Shown here: in pieces, positions 25,460 through 38,500 of the stretch | Position numbering within the stretch: the first letter of the stretch is position 1 | Layout of the letters: the number at the start of each line of letters is the position of its first letter | Assembly (NCBI GenBank): GCA_947179485.1 | Contig: OX359250.1 | Span: forward strand, 28,902,654-28,966,653 | DNA length: 64,000 nucleotides | DNA from: Allacma fusca | Lineage: Eukaryota; Arthropoda; Collembola; Symphypleona; Sminthuridae | Reading direction: 5' to 3' | Translations under genes and position numbers: made by a program | Notes under the pieces: generated by a model | The model's database searches: none | What the model saw: the letters and a program-made list of their open reading frames with translations, nothing else | Told to the model about the DNA's origin: nothing

Positions 25460-25523
25460 TTTTGAATTTTTACGTTCTATAAGTTTCATAAGTGTCATAA
25501 GTGATTTCCGACGCAATCTCCCA

Positions 25524-25526
25524 AAT
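25524..25526. repeat. target-site duplication AAT (right)
   Basis: Matches 22615-22617; defines the right boundary of the Harbinger element. Confidence 0.7.
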
Positions 25527-25529
25527 GAG

Positions 25530-26534
25530 TTGCATTCTCTCCTGTCAGCTATACCCCCACGCGTTCATAACTGGTGAGCACTGGCAAGGAGAGAAGGAAC
25601 TGAAGCTGATTGTGAGACGTTGTTGTGAGGTAATAAGGAGTATGTATGAAATTACAATGGGATAGCATAGCGGCGACCGGAGATCCATGAGCGGTATAGC
25701 GTAGTTGTGAATGACGTCAACTACGCCGACGCCCCTCACTCTTCACAATGGAATTGACGCGAGAATTTTTCACGCGCTGAGATTAAGTTTTTACAAGTTT
25801 GAACGAAGAAGTGAAATGTTTATATAACTATAATTATTTACAATAGATCAGTTAAAAATTCGAGTAGTATTATTAAGATTGCTGGAATAAAGTGGATTTT
25901 TGACAGAGTTGAGCCCTTTATTCTCAATGGTATTAGTTGTGGGGTCAGTAGGACATACTCGACATTTGATTTCATTAATGCCCACCTGGACAGGTCTTTG
26001 TGTTGTTGTTGTTGTTGTTGGTCGTCCTGTTGTTTTGTTGTTATCAAATTTAAAAGTATTTCCGAAAAGTCATCTTTATCGGATTGGCAGAGGTTTTTTC
26101 TAATGTTTTATATTCATATAAGATCCAAGTTTGAAATCAAGTTTACAACTGGGGTCACGTTTAGCTTTATTACTCTGTAGAGACGGTGTGAGTGCGTAGA
26201 ATCAAGTTACAAATATATCTTAAATATTTAGACAGTTGACTGGGTTCTCCGCAGTTTAATGTAATTTTTGAAGGGGTAGGTTAAGCAAATGTTTATTTTT
26301 TTCCTGGGATTACGGTGGCGTTCGGATGAGATTTTTATTTTGATTTAATATTATTGACTGGCGAAGCAACTCCAGGCTGGTGTTGAATGTGACTGTAATA
26401 ATTCTTATGTTGGTGTGAGCTACTGCAGGTGAGTTTGGCCGGGGACTGTCAGATATATGTCATTGTATTGGGATCTGGATTACCGGATTAACTGTATTGG
26501 ATTGTGCTTTTTTTTGAAGGAACGGGTGGGAATA
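25530..26534. promoter_or_regulatory. RSF1 promoter and 5' UTR region
   Basis: About one kilobase between the transposon and the RSF1 ATG. It contains a third TGACGTCA palindrome (25712-25719), set inside the inverted pair GTAGTTG...CAACTAC, and a TTG-rich run at about 25999-26042. A likely 5' UTR intron has a donor after CTACTGCAG at 26429 and an acceptor near 26519. The last 400 bases are G/T-rich on +, as is usual just downstream of a start site. The exact transcription start is not visible. Confidence 0.45.
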
Positions 26535-29500
26535 ATGGCAACCGAGGGTCATAGCACGAACTGTTTGGATGATCCAAATTTCGCAACTATTTGTTCCTTT
26601 TTGGAGAAATTTGGGGAACTGTGTCATCTTGTTCCGATACCATTTGCTCAGTTGCAGGAAATGCTGGAAAATACAAATGAAGGTACTTTAAGGAATGGTG
26701 TAGGGGAGAGAGTTCGGAGATGAGGGAATAATATTTAATATGATATTGAATATATTTAATGGTGGGACGAAGTGACATGCTTTGGGTGATATTAATAATC
26801 TGTTTGACAATTTGTTTATAGTTCCAGCCCCCCTGGTTCAGTTACACATTCGCCTCCTACGACGAGTTTTTAAATCCATAAATACGGGAAAATGGGAGAA
26901 ATCTGTGTCTAAATTTGCTCACATGTATAACTCGCAGGATGGTTGGGAGGTGGAACGTTTTGGTTACAAGAAATCAAAAATGCAAACTAAATTACGGATT
27001 TTGAAAAACCTGCTGGAATCACAGTTTGACTACAATGTAAAATTTAAAGGAGAGGTTAACAAACTCCTGGCTTCGGACCTCCGCATGGTTCCCTTAGGTG
27101 AGTTTTACGGAATTGTTATGTATAATTGAGAAGTCGAATGTTCTGAGTCTAACCGTCAACAATTTTTCTTATTTAGGTCGTGACCAAGAAGGGCATTCAT
27201 ATTGGTACCAAGTTGACGCTGAAGCGAATTTGCGAGTGTACCGTGAAGATATTGATGAAGAAACTTGGGAAATAGTGGCTTCTAGTCGGGATGAGATGGA
27301 ACAATTAATTACGCAGTTAAAAAATGGTGAAATTAGGAAAGGAAAATCCCTTGAGGACAATGTTATGGAAGAAGATATTAATGGCCTTGAAAGCATGGAT
27401 ATAGAACCGAAGGAAATTTTACTCGATACTGGGAAACCCTGCGATTTGGATGACGCTATGGATGCGGATAGCAGCGATGATCATTTGGAAATCGCTGAAG
27501 GGCTGCCGGATGTCCATGATGATAGTTTTGATGAGGAAATGCCTGACGAAGAAGAAGTATCTCTTAGTTTACAAAATACGGAGTCAGCTGCACCTCCTTT
27601 GGTTTGTAATGGTCATGATACCACCCTGCCAGATAAAAACACCGTCGATAATGCATTAACAATTAATTCCAGTACTGTGATCAGTGATTCAGTGGTAGAA
27701 CCAGATGTTAACAACAAATCTAATGAAATAAGTGAATGTGTTACTGTTACATCCACTGATGTACCGGTTGATCAAAACAGTGCAAATGATCAACAAAGTG
27801 AAAGTAAAATCTCAGTGCAATCTGAAGTTTCTGAGGAAGCTTCGAATCTTTCTCAAATCCCTTTGGAACACCAGAAAAATTCAGAAAATGTTTCAGGGGA
27901 AGCTAAAACTTCACAGCCTAGTTCTTCTGGTTCAAGCAATAACTTAAGTAATTTACAAAAATTGAATGCCATGATGGAAATGTTTTCGTCTAACCTCCCT
28001 ACAAAACCAAATGAAGAAATAAAAATGGATGTGGAAGGTACGCGATTAAGTCGCGTCACAGCTCCTGTAGGCGATAAAAGCCCATATTTTACTTCGAAGA
28101 CAAATGTTGAAACTGACATTGTGCAAGACTTAAGTGGTGCTCCCAGTGCTCCTCCTCGTAAAACCGAATCTACGTCTACGAAAACCAGAACTGTTTCCTT
28201 TGCACCTGCTGAACAAACATTATCAGCCACCTCAAAAATGTCTGTGCCAAAAGAAGAAAACTTATCAAAAGCGTGTGCTGATTCTGTATCCCCTTATTTT
28301 CTACAAAACACCGTTCCAGGTACCGACAATGCAAAGTTATCTATAAATCAGATTGTAGCAGAATTAGGCCGAGAGAAGTCCGAAAAATTGCGTCAAAAAT
28401 TAAAACCTCCAGCTAACATGTCAGCAGCTAATGCAATTCCCATGTCACGAGTTTCGACCTACAAAGAGCCTAAAGTAGGACAGAAAGAACTGACGAAAAA
28501 ACTGAATCCATCCGAGAAAGTCGAACCAGATGCTCCATCTGTAAAATCCGAAACCTCGTCAGCAAAGCCAATTACACTACGGGGTTTTGATTTGGGTTCG
28601 GAAACTGCAATTTCTTCAGATAATGTAGTTTCCACCAAAACAACGTCTGATACCTCAAAGTCCGATGAACTGTCGGCGGGCAAAGACAAAAGAAAAAGGG
28701 TTGAATATACTCAGATTTCCGTAGATGTACCGCTTGCGAAAGAAAGATCTCCAGGTATGCAAGTCGAAAGATCTATTCCCGAAAACCTTACTGAAACTCC
28801 TGCTGCAATGCAAATTGTGACTAAAATTTCAGACGACAATCAAGGTGATCACAAACCAAAACGAAGCCAACATAAAATTCTCACAGTAGGCACAACTTTC
28901 AAGGAACCCGGCTCTGAAATGGAATCTATGTGTTCAACACACACAAAAATAATCGAAGACATGGAACGTAGTGATGTAAGGAATGCCATGGATTGGTCAA
29001 CTACTCAATCAAAGGACCCCTCCCTAAGTTCTCTTGATGTGCCTCAACATGAGGATGTTTGCATGCCTAAAATAACTGCACCAAGTTCTTCAGGAACCCA
29101 GGCGACGAATTCGGATATTCCACCAAAACTAACCGAATATCCATATGTAAAGGAATACTTTTCAAAATGTGAGCAAATTCAAGGAGGTATAGTGACAACG
29201 GACGGGAAAAATTCGGGAGACCAATTTCAAAAAGGTGGCGATTCGCCCACACCTCCGCGTTCCGAAAGTGACCAGTTGATTTCCAAAACCTCTGCAATTT
29301 GTGCAGATGTAGACGAATTGAACAAAAAATCTGTGGATGTTGTAATTACTAAAAGGTTCCGAGCAAAACTTGAAGATTTTCCAGCAGTACCTAAGGAGTT
29401 ACCTGCAAAATCGGGGGAGATTCTTGGAAAGCTTGATGAATTGCCAGAAAGGTTGGAAGAATTTTCAGTTACATCTGAGGAGCGTTCAACAATGTCAGAA

Positions 29501-32500
29501 GACTTTTTAGCCAAACCTTTTCAGTCTTCAGCAAGAACTGACGTGTTTGAATCAAGATTTGAGGAACTTCCTGTAATATCGGAGGACCGACCTTCAAAAT
29601 CTGATGACCAACCTTCAAAATCTGATGACCAACCGTCAAAATCTGATGACCGACATTCAAAATCTGATGACCAACCGTCAAAATCTGATGACCGACATTC
29701 AAAATCTGATGACCGACATTCAAAATCTGATGACCGACATTCAAAATCTGATGACCGACATTCAAAATCTGATGACCAACCTTTAAAATCTGAAAACCAG
29801 CCTTTAAAATCTGAAGATCGATCTTTGGAATCTAAAGTTCAATCTTTGAAATCTAAAGTTCAATCTTTGAAATCTGAAGATCAATCTTTGAAATCTAAAG
29901 TTCAATCTTGGAAATCTGAAGATCAATCTTTGAAATCTAAAGTTCAATCTTGGAAATCTGAAGATCAATCTTTGAAATCTGGAGATCAATCTTTGAAATC
30001 TGAAGATCAGTCTTTAAAATCCGGTAATCAGTCTTTGAAATCTGAAGATCAGTCTTTAAAATCCGGTAATCAACCTTTAAAATCTGAGGAGCGTCCTAAA
30101 GTTTTAGAGGATTGTCGCACCAAGTTGGAAGAGATTCCTGCAAAACTGGAAGAAATAACTTTAAATCGGGAGGATCAGGCTGAGAACATTTCCGAAAGTT
30201 CAGAGCTTACCATGAATTTGTCAACAAAACCCTTAAAACCGAAAAGTCCAATTAATCCTGCAGAATGTAGTTCCGAACCGAAATTCACAACGAAACTTTC
30301 AGAACGCGACGTAGACGTTGCGGATGGCCCTCCCAAACATAAAAAGAGTAGTACAGAATGTGAAGAGATCACCACGGAACCTTCGGAAAACAACTCAAAG
30401 TCTGAGGAACATGCAATAAATTCTTCATTAAGTATTGTTGAACCTGAGCACCGTAAAGGGACAACAGAAATCTGTTCAGAACTGGAGGAACTTCCAGTGA
30501 AAGATTTAAAAAAATGCATAGTAACTGCAGATCTCCCACCGAAACATATAACTAGTAATACAGAACTTCAAAAGCTTTCAGAAAAAACCTCAGAATGCCT
30601 CACAGAAACAAAGGATATTGTTTCCAAATGTGCCGGAAGCTGTAAGATTGCCACAAGTGTTTCAAAAATAGATATAGATTCTTCCACTGAACAATTCACT
30701 GCAGATGTAGGACTGAAGCACGAAATTATCTCAATTAAAAATACGGCCCCAAAAATGACAGTGGTAGAAACTTTAGAGCGACTGGAAACTCCGGTTTCAA
30801 CTGCATTAGATTCAACGCCGATGGAAATTTGCCCTGAATCCGAAAATCTACGGGTTTTGAATTCAGACTTACAAGTTGCCCAGCCGATTAAAATTCAACA
30901 AACTCAACCGGAAGACCTATCTGAAAATAATGTCACACCTGTCAGTCTGGTTGGCATTTCTATATCCGCTGAATCTGCAACATCTGAAATAGCAATTCAA
31001 AATTCAAAAGATCCGATTTCTACGGATGTTCAACCTGCGCCTCCAGCTCTACAAACGGACTCTAGATTATCTGATTTGGATGACATTACGAATGCTCCAG
31101 CACCTGAACCAATAACACCAGACACAACTGTATCACACGGAATCGTTTCATACCAAGCGCAAATTTCTAAAAGCTATGTCAATCCTGATAAAGTGACGCC
31201 ATATTCTTCGGAAGATTGTAGCAGCAGCGAATTCACAGCAGATAAAGAGAGCAGTCCTAAAGTACCTAACGCTGGAAACGACGATTCTGACGTCAATGTT
31301 GTAACTAAGGTTCTAGAGGATCATTCGAGTTCTGGAGAAACTTCACAAACAAGTGAATCAAAGCTGATGGATTTCAAGACCTCTGTTGGCGAACTTGTTT
31401 CATCGAGGGAGTCAGTTGCTACCATCGTAGAAACCACAGCGAAACATGTACCGAGTAATTTTGCTGAGGTTGAGAGTGAATCTGCTGGGGCAGGTACTAC
31501 CACGATGGAAGTCACGGAAATGACATGCTTGGATGCAACGGAGATATGTCCTTTAAAGGTTCCCAGCCAGCCAAGTAATAGTCCCTCGAAAATCAATGAA
31601 GAGGAAACTAAGCACAGTTCTTCCATTGTAGCCTCGGAACCAATCGTATTAGCTTCCTGCCCACCTTCAGCAAATGTGCATACAGAAATCATCGGTTCTC
31701 TGACTCAAAGTGTCGCAGATGCAACTATTATTAAGCCCTCAGAAACGGAACCAGAAGTTCAACATGTTGGTAGTGAACTCGGTAAAATAGTTTCTAGGAC
31801 TAATTTGAAGCAAGAAATGCATAAGGAGGACATACATAATAAGTTAGGCATGGCAAATGATCTCACAACATTGAAAGACACGACTGTATCTCAAGAGTTG
31901 CCACAATCAGTAACTTTAGAAGAGGAAGTTGGTAGATCTGACGGAGGATTTTCTGCAAATACATCTGAAAATCTAACTAGTTGGCCGGCAGCTGACGAAC
32001 CAACATTAATTTATAAGATTGGCAGGACTTCCGAGACCGACCCGTCAGACACATTGGTAGTAAAGAGCATTGTTTCCCCTTCGTCAGGTCATTGTAATCC
32101 GGTACCTCTAGATCCTGCACCAGAGGGGATTCTGTCATCGACGATCACAACCCAAGAAAAAGTGGATTCGTCAGAAGATTTAGAACAGAAAGTAGAACTG
32201 TTAGAAATCGTCCCAGTCAAGCAAGAAATTCATTCAGTCGTAGCTAACGAGGCAGATACATACACAACTACTTCGTTAACAGACGTGAGGAAAGAATTTG
32301 TCAAACTAGAACCAGAATCTGTTAAACAAGAACCAGAACCCGAATCAATTATAAAAGAACTAACACCTATTAACCCAGTTCCAGATTCTGTTATACAAGA
32401 AGTTAAACCGAAGTCAGAATCTACTAAGCAAGAACCAGAATCTGTAAAACTAAAATTGGAAACTATTATAAAAAGACCGAGATCTGTCAACCTAGAACCC

Positions 32501-35500
32501 GAATCTTCTGTGCAAGAACCGGAATCTGAGAACCCAGAACCCGAATCTTTTATGCAAGAACCGGAATCTGCCAACCCAGACCCCGAATCTTTTATGCGAG
32601 AACAGGAATCTGTGAATCCAGCAACGTTGAAACAGGAACCAGAAACTGGGAAACCAGAAACTGAGAAACCAGAACCAATTATAAAAGGAACTCGATTTGC
32701 CAATCCAGATCCCCAATCTATTACACAAACGGAATCCTTGAAACAAGAACCAGAATTCGTCAAAACAGAATCGTTGAAACCAGTACCCGAACCGATTATT
32801 GCAGAACCTGAAATTGTCAACCCAGTAGTCGACTCTGTTATTTTGGAACCGGAATCTGTCAAACCAGAATTAAAATCAATTCAACAAGACTTAGATTCAA
32901 ATTGTATTAAGCAAGACTCCGAATCGGAGTCTATTAAACGACACCCAGAATCAAAATCTTTGCAGCAAGAAACAGAATCAGAATCTATTCAGCAAGACCC
33001 CGAATCAGAATGTATTCAGCAAGACCCAGAATCAGAATCTATTCAGCAAGACCCCGAATCAGAATCTATTCAGCAAGACCCAGAATCAGAACCTATGCAG
33101 CAAGACCCAGAATCAGAATCTATGGAGCAAGACCCAGAATCAGAATCTATGCACCAAGACCCAGAATCAGAATCTATTAAACGACACCCAGAATCAAAAT
33201 CTATGCAGCAAGACCCAGAAACAGAATCTATTCAGCAGGAGCCAGAACCAGAATCTATTCAGCAGGAGCCAGAATCAGAATCTATTAAACGACACCCAGA
33301 ATCAAAATCTATTCAGCAAGACCCAGAAACAGAATCTATTCAGCAGGAGCCAGAACCAGAATCTATTCAGCAGGAGCCAGAATCAGAATCTATTAAACGA
33401 CACCCAGAATCAAAATTTATTCAGCAAGACCCAGAATCAGAATCTATTAAACGACACCCAGAATCGAAATCTATTCAGCAAGACCCAGAATCAGAATCTG
33501 TTAAACGAAACCCAGAATCAAAATCTGTTAAACGAAGCCCAGAATCAGAATGTAATAAACAAGAATCCGAATCTGTTAAACATGAACTAGAATCTGTTAA
33601 ACATGATTCAGAATCTATTAAATCAGAACCAGAATCTGTTAAAAATGATTCAGAATCTATTAAATCAGAACCAGAATCTGTTAAACATGATTCAGAATCT
33701 GTAAAACATGAATCAGGACCTATTAAACCAGAATCCGAATCTGTAAAACATGAATCAGGACCTATTAAACCAGAATCAGAATCTGTAAAATCATCACCCG
33801 AACCGATTAAAAAACCGGAATCTGTTAATCCATATCATGAATGTTTTAAACAACCGGAATTCGTCAAACCAGAAACAGAAGGTCTTACACAAGAATCGGA
33901 ATCTGGCAAACCAGAACTAAAATTTATTGCACAGGAACCGGAATCTGGCAAACCAGAACTAAAATTTATTACACAGGAACTGGAATCTGGCAAACCAGAA
34001 CTAAAATTTATTACACAGGAACCGGAATCTGTAAAACCAGAACCGAAATTTCCTCAACTGGAACCAGATTCTGTCAATTTGCAATCAGAATCAACGCCAA
34101 AAATTGATAAATCCATTAAACCCGCACTCGGCCTTGTAGCGTACGGCTCCAGTTCTGAAGACGAAGACGATGAGAATGATAGAGTTAAGGTTAAAAGTAT
34201 TCCTACAAAAGAATCTCAGGTCATGGAAGATTCGTGTTCAGGCCACAAACGCAAGTTAGAGGAACCAGATGCATCTGAGCAAGAAGCTAAAATGCCTAAG
34301 ATTATGGAAAATCCAATAGTTGGAGAAGCTATTGAAGAAGATTTGATGGTAATCACTGGATCAGGTGAAGGTGCTCAAAATGAGGGAGGAAACGAATCGC
34401 CATCAGATAGTCCATTGCCACCTGATTTGGAGGAAGACCTGGAAATGGAACATGAACAAAACTCACAAGACGGACTCCTTCCACCGAAGCCCAAAGGACG
34501 GGGGCGACCCAGAAAAAATCCTCCCAAGGAAGTATTAAAGGATAAAAATGTCCGTGAAAAAAGCACTACAGAAGGAAAGACGAGCAGAAGAAGTTCCTTC
34601 AATAATGATGATATGAATGGCCTTAACGCTTCTGGACCTGTCCGACGTAGTGGTCGTGTCGCACAAATCAGACAAAAGGAAGAAGAGGAGCGAAGAAAAT
34701 TAGAAGAAGAAAGGCTCGCCCAACTCAAAGAAGCTCAGGTCCGGAAACAACAGAAACAGTTGGAGAAGGAATTAAAAGCAGTGAGTAAAAGAAATGTCGT
34801 GCCGTTGTGCTAAACATTTTATTTAATATCTATGTATACTTTTCCTTTTTAAAATAATAACTATTTGTTTTAGACCAAACAGGGAGGAATCAAACCAAAG
34901 GAACCGAAATTAGCCAAGAAACCGAAAGTCGGTAAAAGTCAGAAGCATGAGTCGTATATTCCATCTCCTTCAGAAACAGGTTCTGATTCTGATAACGAAC
35001 CTGAAGAGGAGTATGTTGACCCTAGTGAAAAACCTGGAAGGAAGAAACGTAAGAAAAGAAGCAAAAATGGCAAGCCCATAAAAAGAGGAGGGAATCCATG
35101 GATGCATTCATCATCAGAAGAAGACGAAGCTGTTGAAGAGGAGGAAGATGATCACGTCGAAGAGGAGGAGGAAGAAGAACTAATTTTCAATGGATCAGAC
35201 CATGAATTTTCCCCGGAATCGGATATTGGGGAAGAATCAGAATATTCTCCGTCCAGGCATGCACGAACTGCGAAGCAAAGTAAGGAATATAATAAAAGAT
35301 CACTTCAATCATCATAGCAAAACGATTATTCTTTATATATGTGCTTTTTCCGCAGAGGAGGAAGCTGTGGACAAGTATGCTGAAACATACTGTGACAAGT
35401 GTGGTAAAGGAGATCATCCGGAGTGGATTTTACTATGTGATTCGTGTGACAAAGGATGGCATGCACTATGCGTTAACCCTCAGATCTGGGTTATTCCAGA

Positions 35501-38500
35501 AGGCGAATGGTTTTGCCCTCCTTGTCAGCATGTGAGATTTTTGAAAACTATTAAGTTTAAATAAAATATGCTTCATTTTGGAATTGTATGTTCAAAAAAC
35601 TATTAATGAATGAATACAAATATACATTCATAATGGATTGCGATACTGCCTTTTGCTAATGAAAAATAGATTATGTTATTATTGCGTCGGTCTATTTCTG
35701 TCAATTTGTAGAATATGCTGGTAAGCAAGTTGAGTGAAAACTTGGTTGAGTATGAAAAGTTATTGAAGAAACGTGAGAATGAAGTTCTAAGGAAGCAGCG
35801 ATTAGCATATGTGGGCATCAGTCTCAACAACGTTCTCCCATCAGCTGAGAAGCCTGCGAATGAAAAGTCAGATAACGAAAATGTAGAAGAAGAAAAGAAA
35901 ACTAAAAAGAGCTCCAGAAGACGTCGCCTTTATTCGGACGAAGAAGATATTGAGGATTTCATCAATGACAATGAAGACGGGGATGATGACTCTGGCTCTG
36001 GGTCTGGCTCGTATGAATCAGAGGAGGAACCGATCTACCAACTTCGGGCTAGAAGGGCTACAAAAGGGTTTAGCTTTCAAGAATATGATGACATGATTAA
36101 GTCCGCCCTCAGAGTAAATTTTTCAACAGAAAGAAATGCCTAGCTAGAGAAAATTGAAGTTGTTATTTGTAATAATTGTATACTGCTGTCCTATTTTGTA
36201 GGGTGACAGTCCAGACGAAGATGAAAAGGAGAAGTTGGATGAGAAACCCTTGGAAAACTCGAACAACGGAATTTTAACGGAGGCTAAAGAGGAGGACAAA
36301 GATAGTAATAAGGTTGAGAGAACTAATAATGAGGATGAAGAGGAAGACGACGATGAAAAAATAGGTGTTGTCAAAAAACAAAAAAAGCCTACAATCAAAG
36401 ACGAAGATACGGACGAAGATGAACTGGATGAGAAGGAAAAAAATAGAAGGAAAATGCTGAATCAAAGCCAAAAGAAAAATCGAAGACGCCTTAATGATTT
36501 AGATGCAACCAGTGAAGAAGATTCTGACGAGGATTTCAAAGGTAATAAATATTTCCAGATTTGCAGCTATTTGGAACATAATTTTTACCGAGACTGGACA
36601 GGGTGACCAAATATAAATTGAATGTAAAAATTTTCAGGCTCTGGAATTGATGATGACGATGACGACGAGGAGAATGTAGTAGAAGAAGATTCCGATTGGT
36701 CAGAAGATGGAGATGAGTCAGATGATTCTATTGCGATGGCAAAGTTAGCTGCACGTAAAAGAAAAAGACATGGGCCACTGGGAAGGCAGGAAAGATATTC
36801 TGATATTGGCACAGTTCGTCGATCAACTCGACGCCGCAAATCTCGTATTACTTGTGAGTGTATTTATTGCCAGATATACAGCAAAGTCTTCAATAGTTAT
36901 TACTTCAACATGAAGCTCTTGTTATTACTTTTTTCGGATTTTCAGATGACGAAAGCGACCAGGACGAAGATGAGGAAGATCAAACTGAAAAGTGGCAATC
37001 TGGAGAGTCGGAGAATTCTGAATCTGAGTCGGAATCTGAAGATGAGACCTGGGGGAAGAAGAAGAAAAAGAAGGTCCAATCAGCAGGCAAATCCAAACTT
37101 GCTAGTTTCTTTCTTCAAGGTCCTGGAAGTTTCAAGAAAAGTAAGCCAAAGAAGAAAAGAAGAAGAACAGATGAAGATGATGTGGATCGAGCTTGGTCAA
37201 ATGTAATGTCAAGCTTTTAGTGAACTTTAAACATAATAAAGTGAAAATGTAATAATCGCATATTTTATCGTTATGGATTGTTATTCAAATTGTGAATTAA
37301 AATTCTTGCAGAAATTCGGAAATAAGGGACGGAAAAGTGATGAGCCTGTAGAAAGGAAAACTAGAGGGCGGCAGATTAATTTCAAAGACATCTTGGATAG
37401 CGGCGAAAGTGATGACGATGGAAATATACGACCTAAGAGACGGTAAGGTTAACTACTTGAAATGTATTAATTTAGATTTGTTTCACGTGTTTTGCGTCAT
37501 TTATGGAATGGAGTAATTATTAATACCAATCAAAATACTCTACAGTCGTATTTTGTCCGACTCTGATGAAGATAGTGAAGAACCTTCAAGTTCGCGGAAA
37601 TTAGCGGAAGAAATTCGAGCAGCTAATGCAAAGCAAATGGCTGAAGAGAAACTTCAGCATGAAGAAAAGCTGAAAGCAATAGCAAATGCTGGAAAACATT
37701 CTAAAACAATAGTTAGTGCCGCTACCACAACCGTGCCAATTCCGCTAATTTTACCTGCACCAATGATTACTCCTGTTACAGTTTCAACTCCTGTTTCCTC
37801 GACGGAATTGTTGCCGCCTTTGAATAGTGTAGAAATAACTAAAGACAGGCCAATTAAAATAACAAACAGTATTGTAGAGAGCATTCTTTTAAGAAAATCG
37901 CCTGATATACCTGATTCTCCTCCCAGTCCGTTACCACTTACTATCTCGTCTCCAAATGATCCTATTATGACTGTCCCTCCTTTAAGTGGACTAACTCCAG
38001 CACCGTATTTACCTTCGGTCATCTCATCCATGACATTAGGTGCAGGCAGTTCTACAGGTTCAGCTCGTGTGGGAAAAAAGAAAACTGCATCTATGTTACC
38101 CACACCTGCAAGTTCTTCCGATGTCCTTCCATTCCCATCAAAAAAATTAAATGCAATTCTCAGCAGTACTCCGCTTCCTCCAAAACCAGTTGCTCCTGGA
38201 ATCACCACAACACCCTCTGGAAACTCCAATATCTCGTCCGTTCTTCCTCCAAATCTGGCAACTGATTTAACTAGGATTGCTGGGCCGATGTACGGAAATA
38301 ATCCTGCCTTGAGGTACTGTTCAGAATTTTTAAATATAAATTGCACCTTTTTAATTCCGGACAATGAAATAACTATATTATGAATTGAAATGGTAACAGA
38401 CCTTTTCACCCTGCTTGGGGTAGGAATCCACCACCATATTCAGGTCCACCACCTCCTGCCGGTTTAGGAAAACCGCCACCATTAAATAGCAGTAGTTTTA

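Larger units (their letters stand above)
22618..25523. mobile_element. complete PIF/Harbinger DNA transposon
   Basis: A 2906-bp element. Its ends are inverted repeats of about 35 bp starting TGGGAGATTGCGTCG and continuing ATCACTTATGACACTTA, with about two mismatches, bordered by AAT duplications. Inside are the two convergent genes typical of Harbinger: a DDE transposase on + (22769-24081) and a Myb/SANT-like DNA-binding protein on - (24174-25252), whose 3' ends are only 92 bases apart. Both read through open frames once short introns are removed. The near-identical ends and intact genes suggest a young, possibly still mobile copy. Confidence 0.92.

Noticed and set aside
29469-29989. Minus- and plus-strand repeat frames of 60-98 codons over the heptad array
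   Set aside because: They repeat with the same 21-bp period as RSF1 array 1 and are out-of-frame readings of it.
32230-32862. 210-codon frame on the minus strand
   Set aside because: It is the antisense shadow of the RSF1 PESES array: the repeat periodicity keeps stops out of this frame. Its Ser/Gly/Asp-only composition gives it away.
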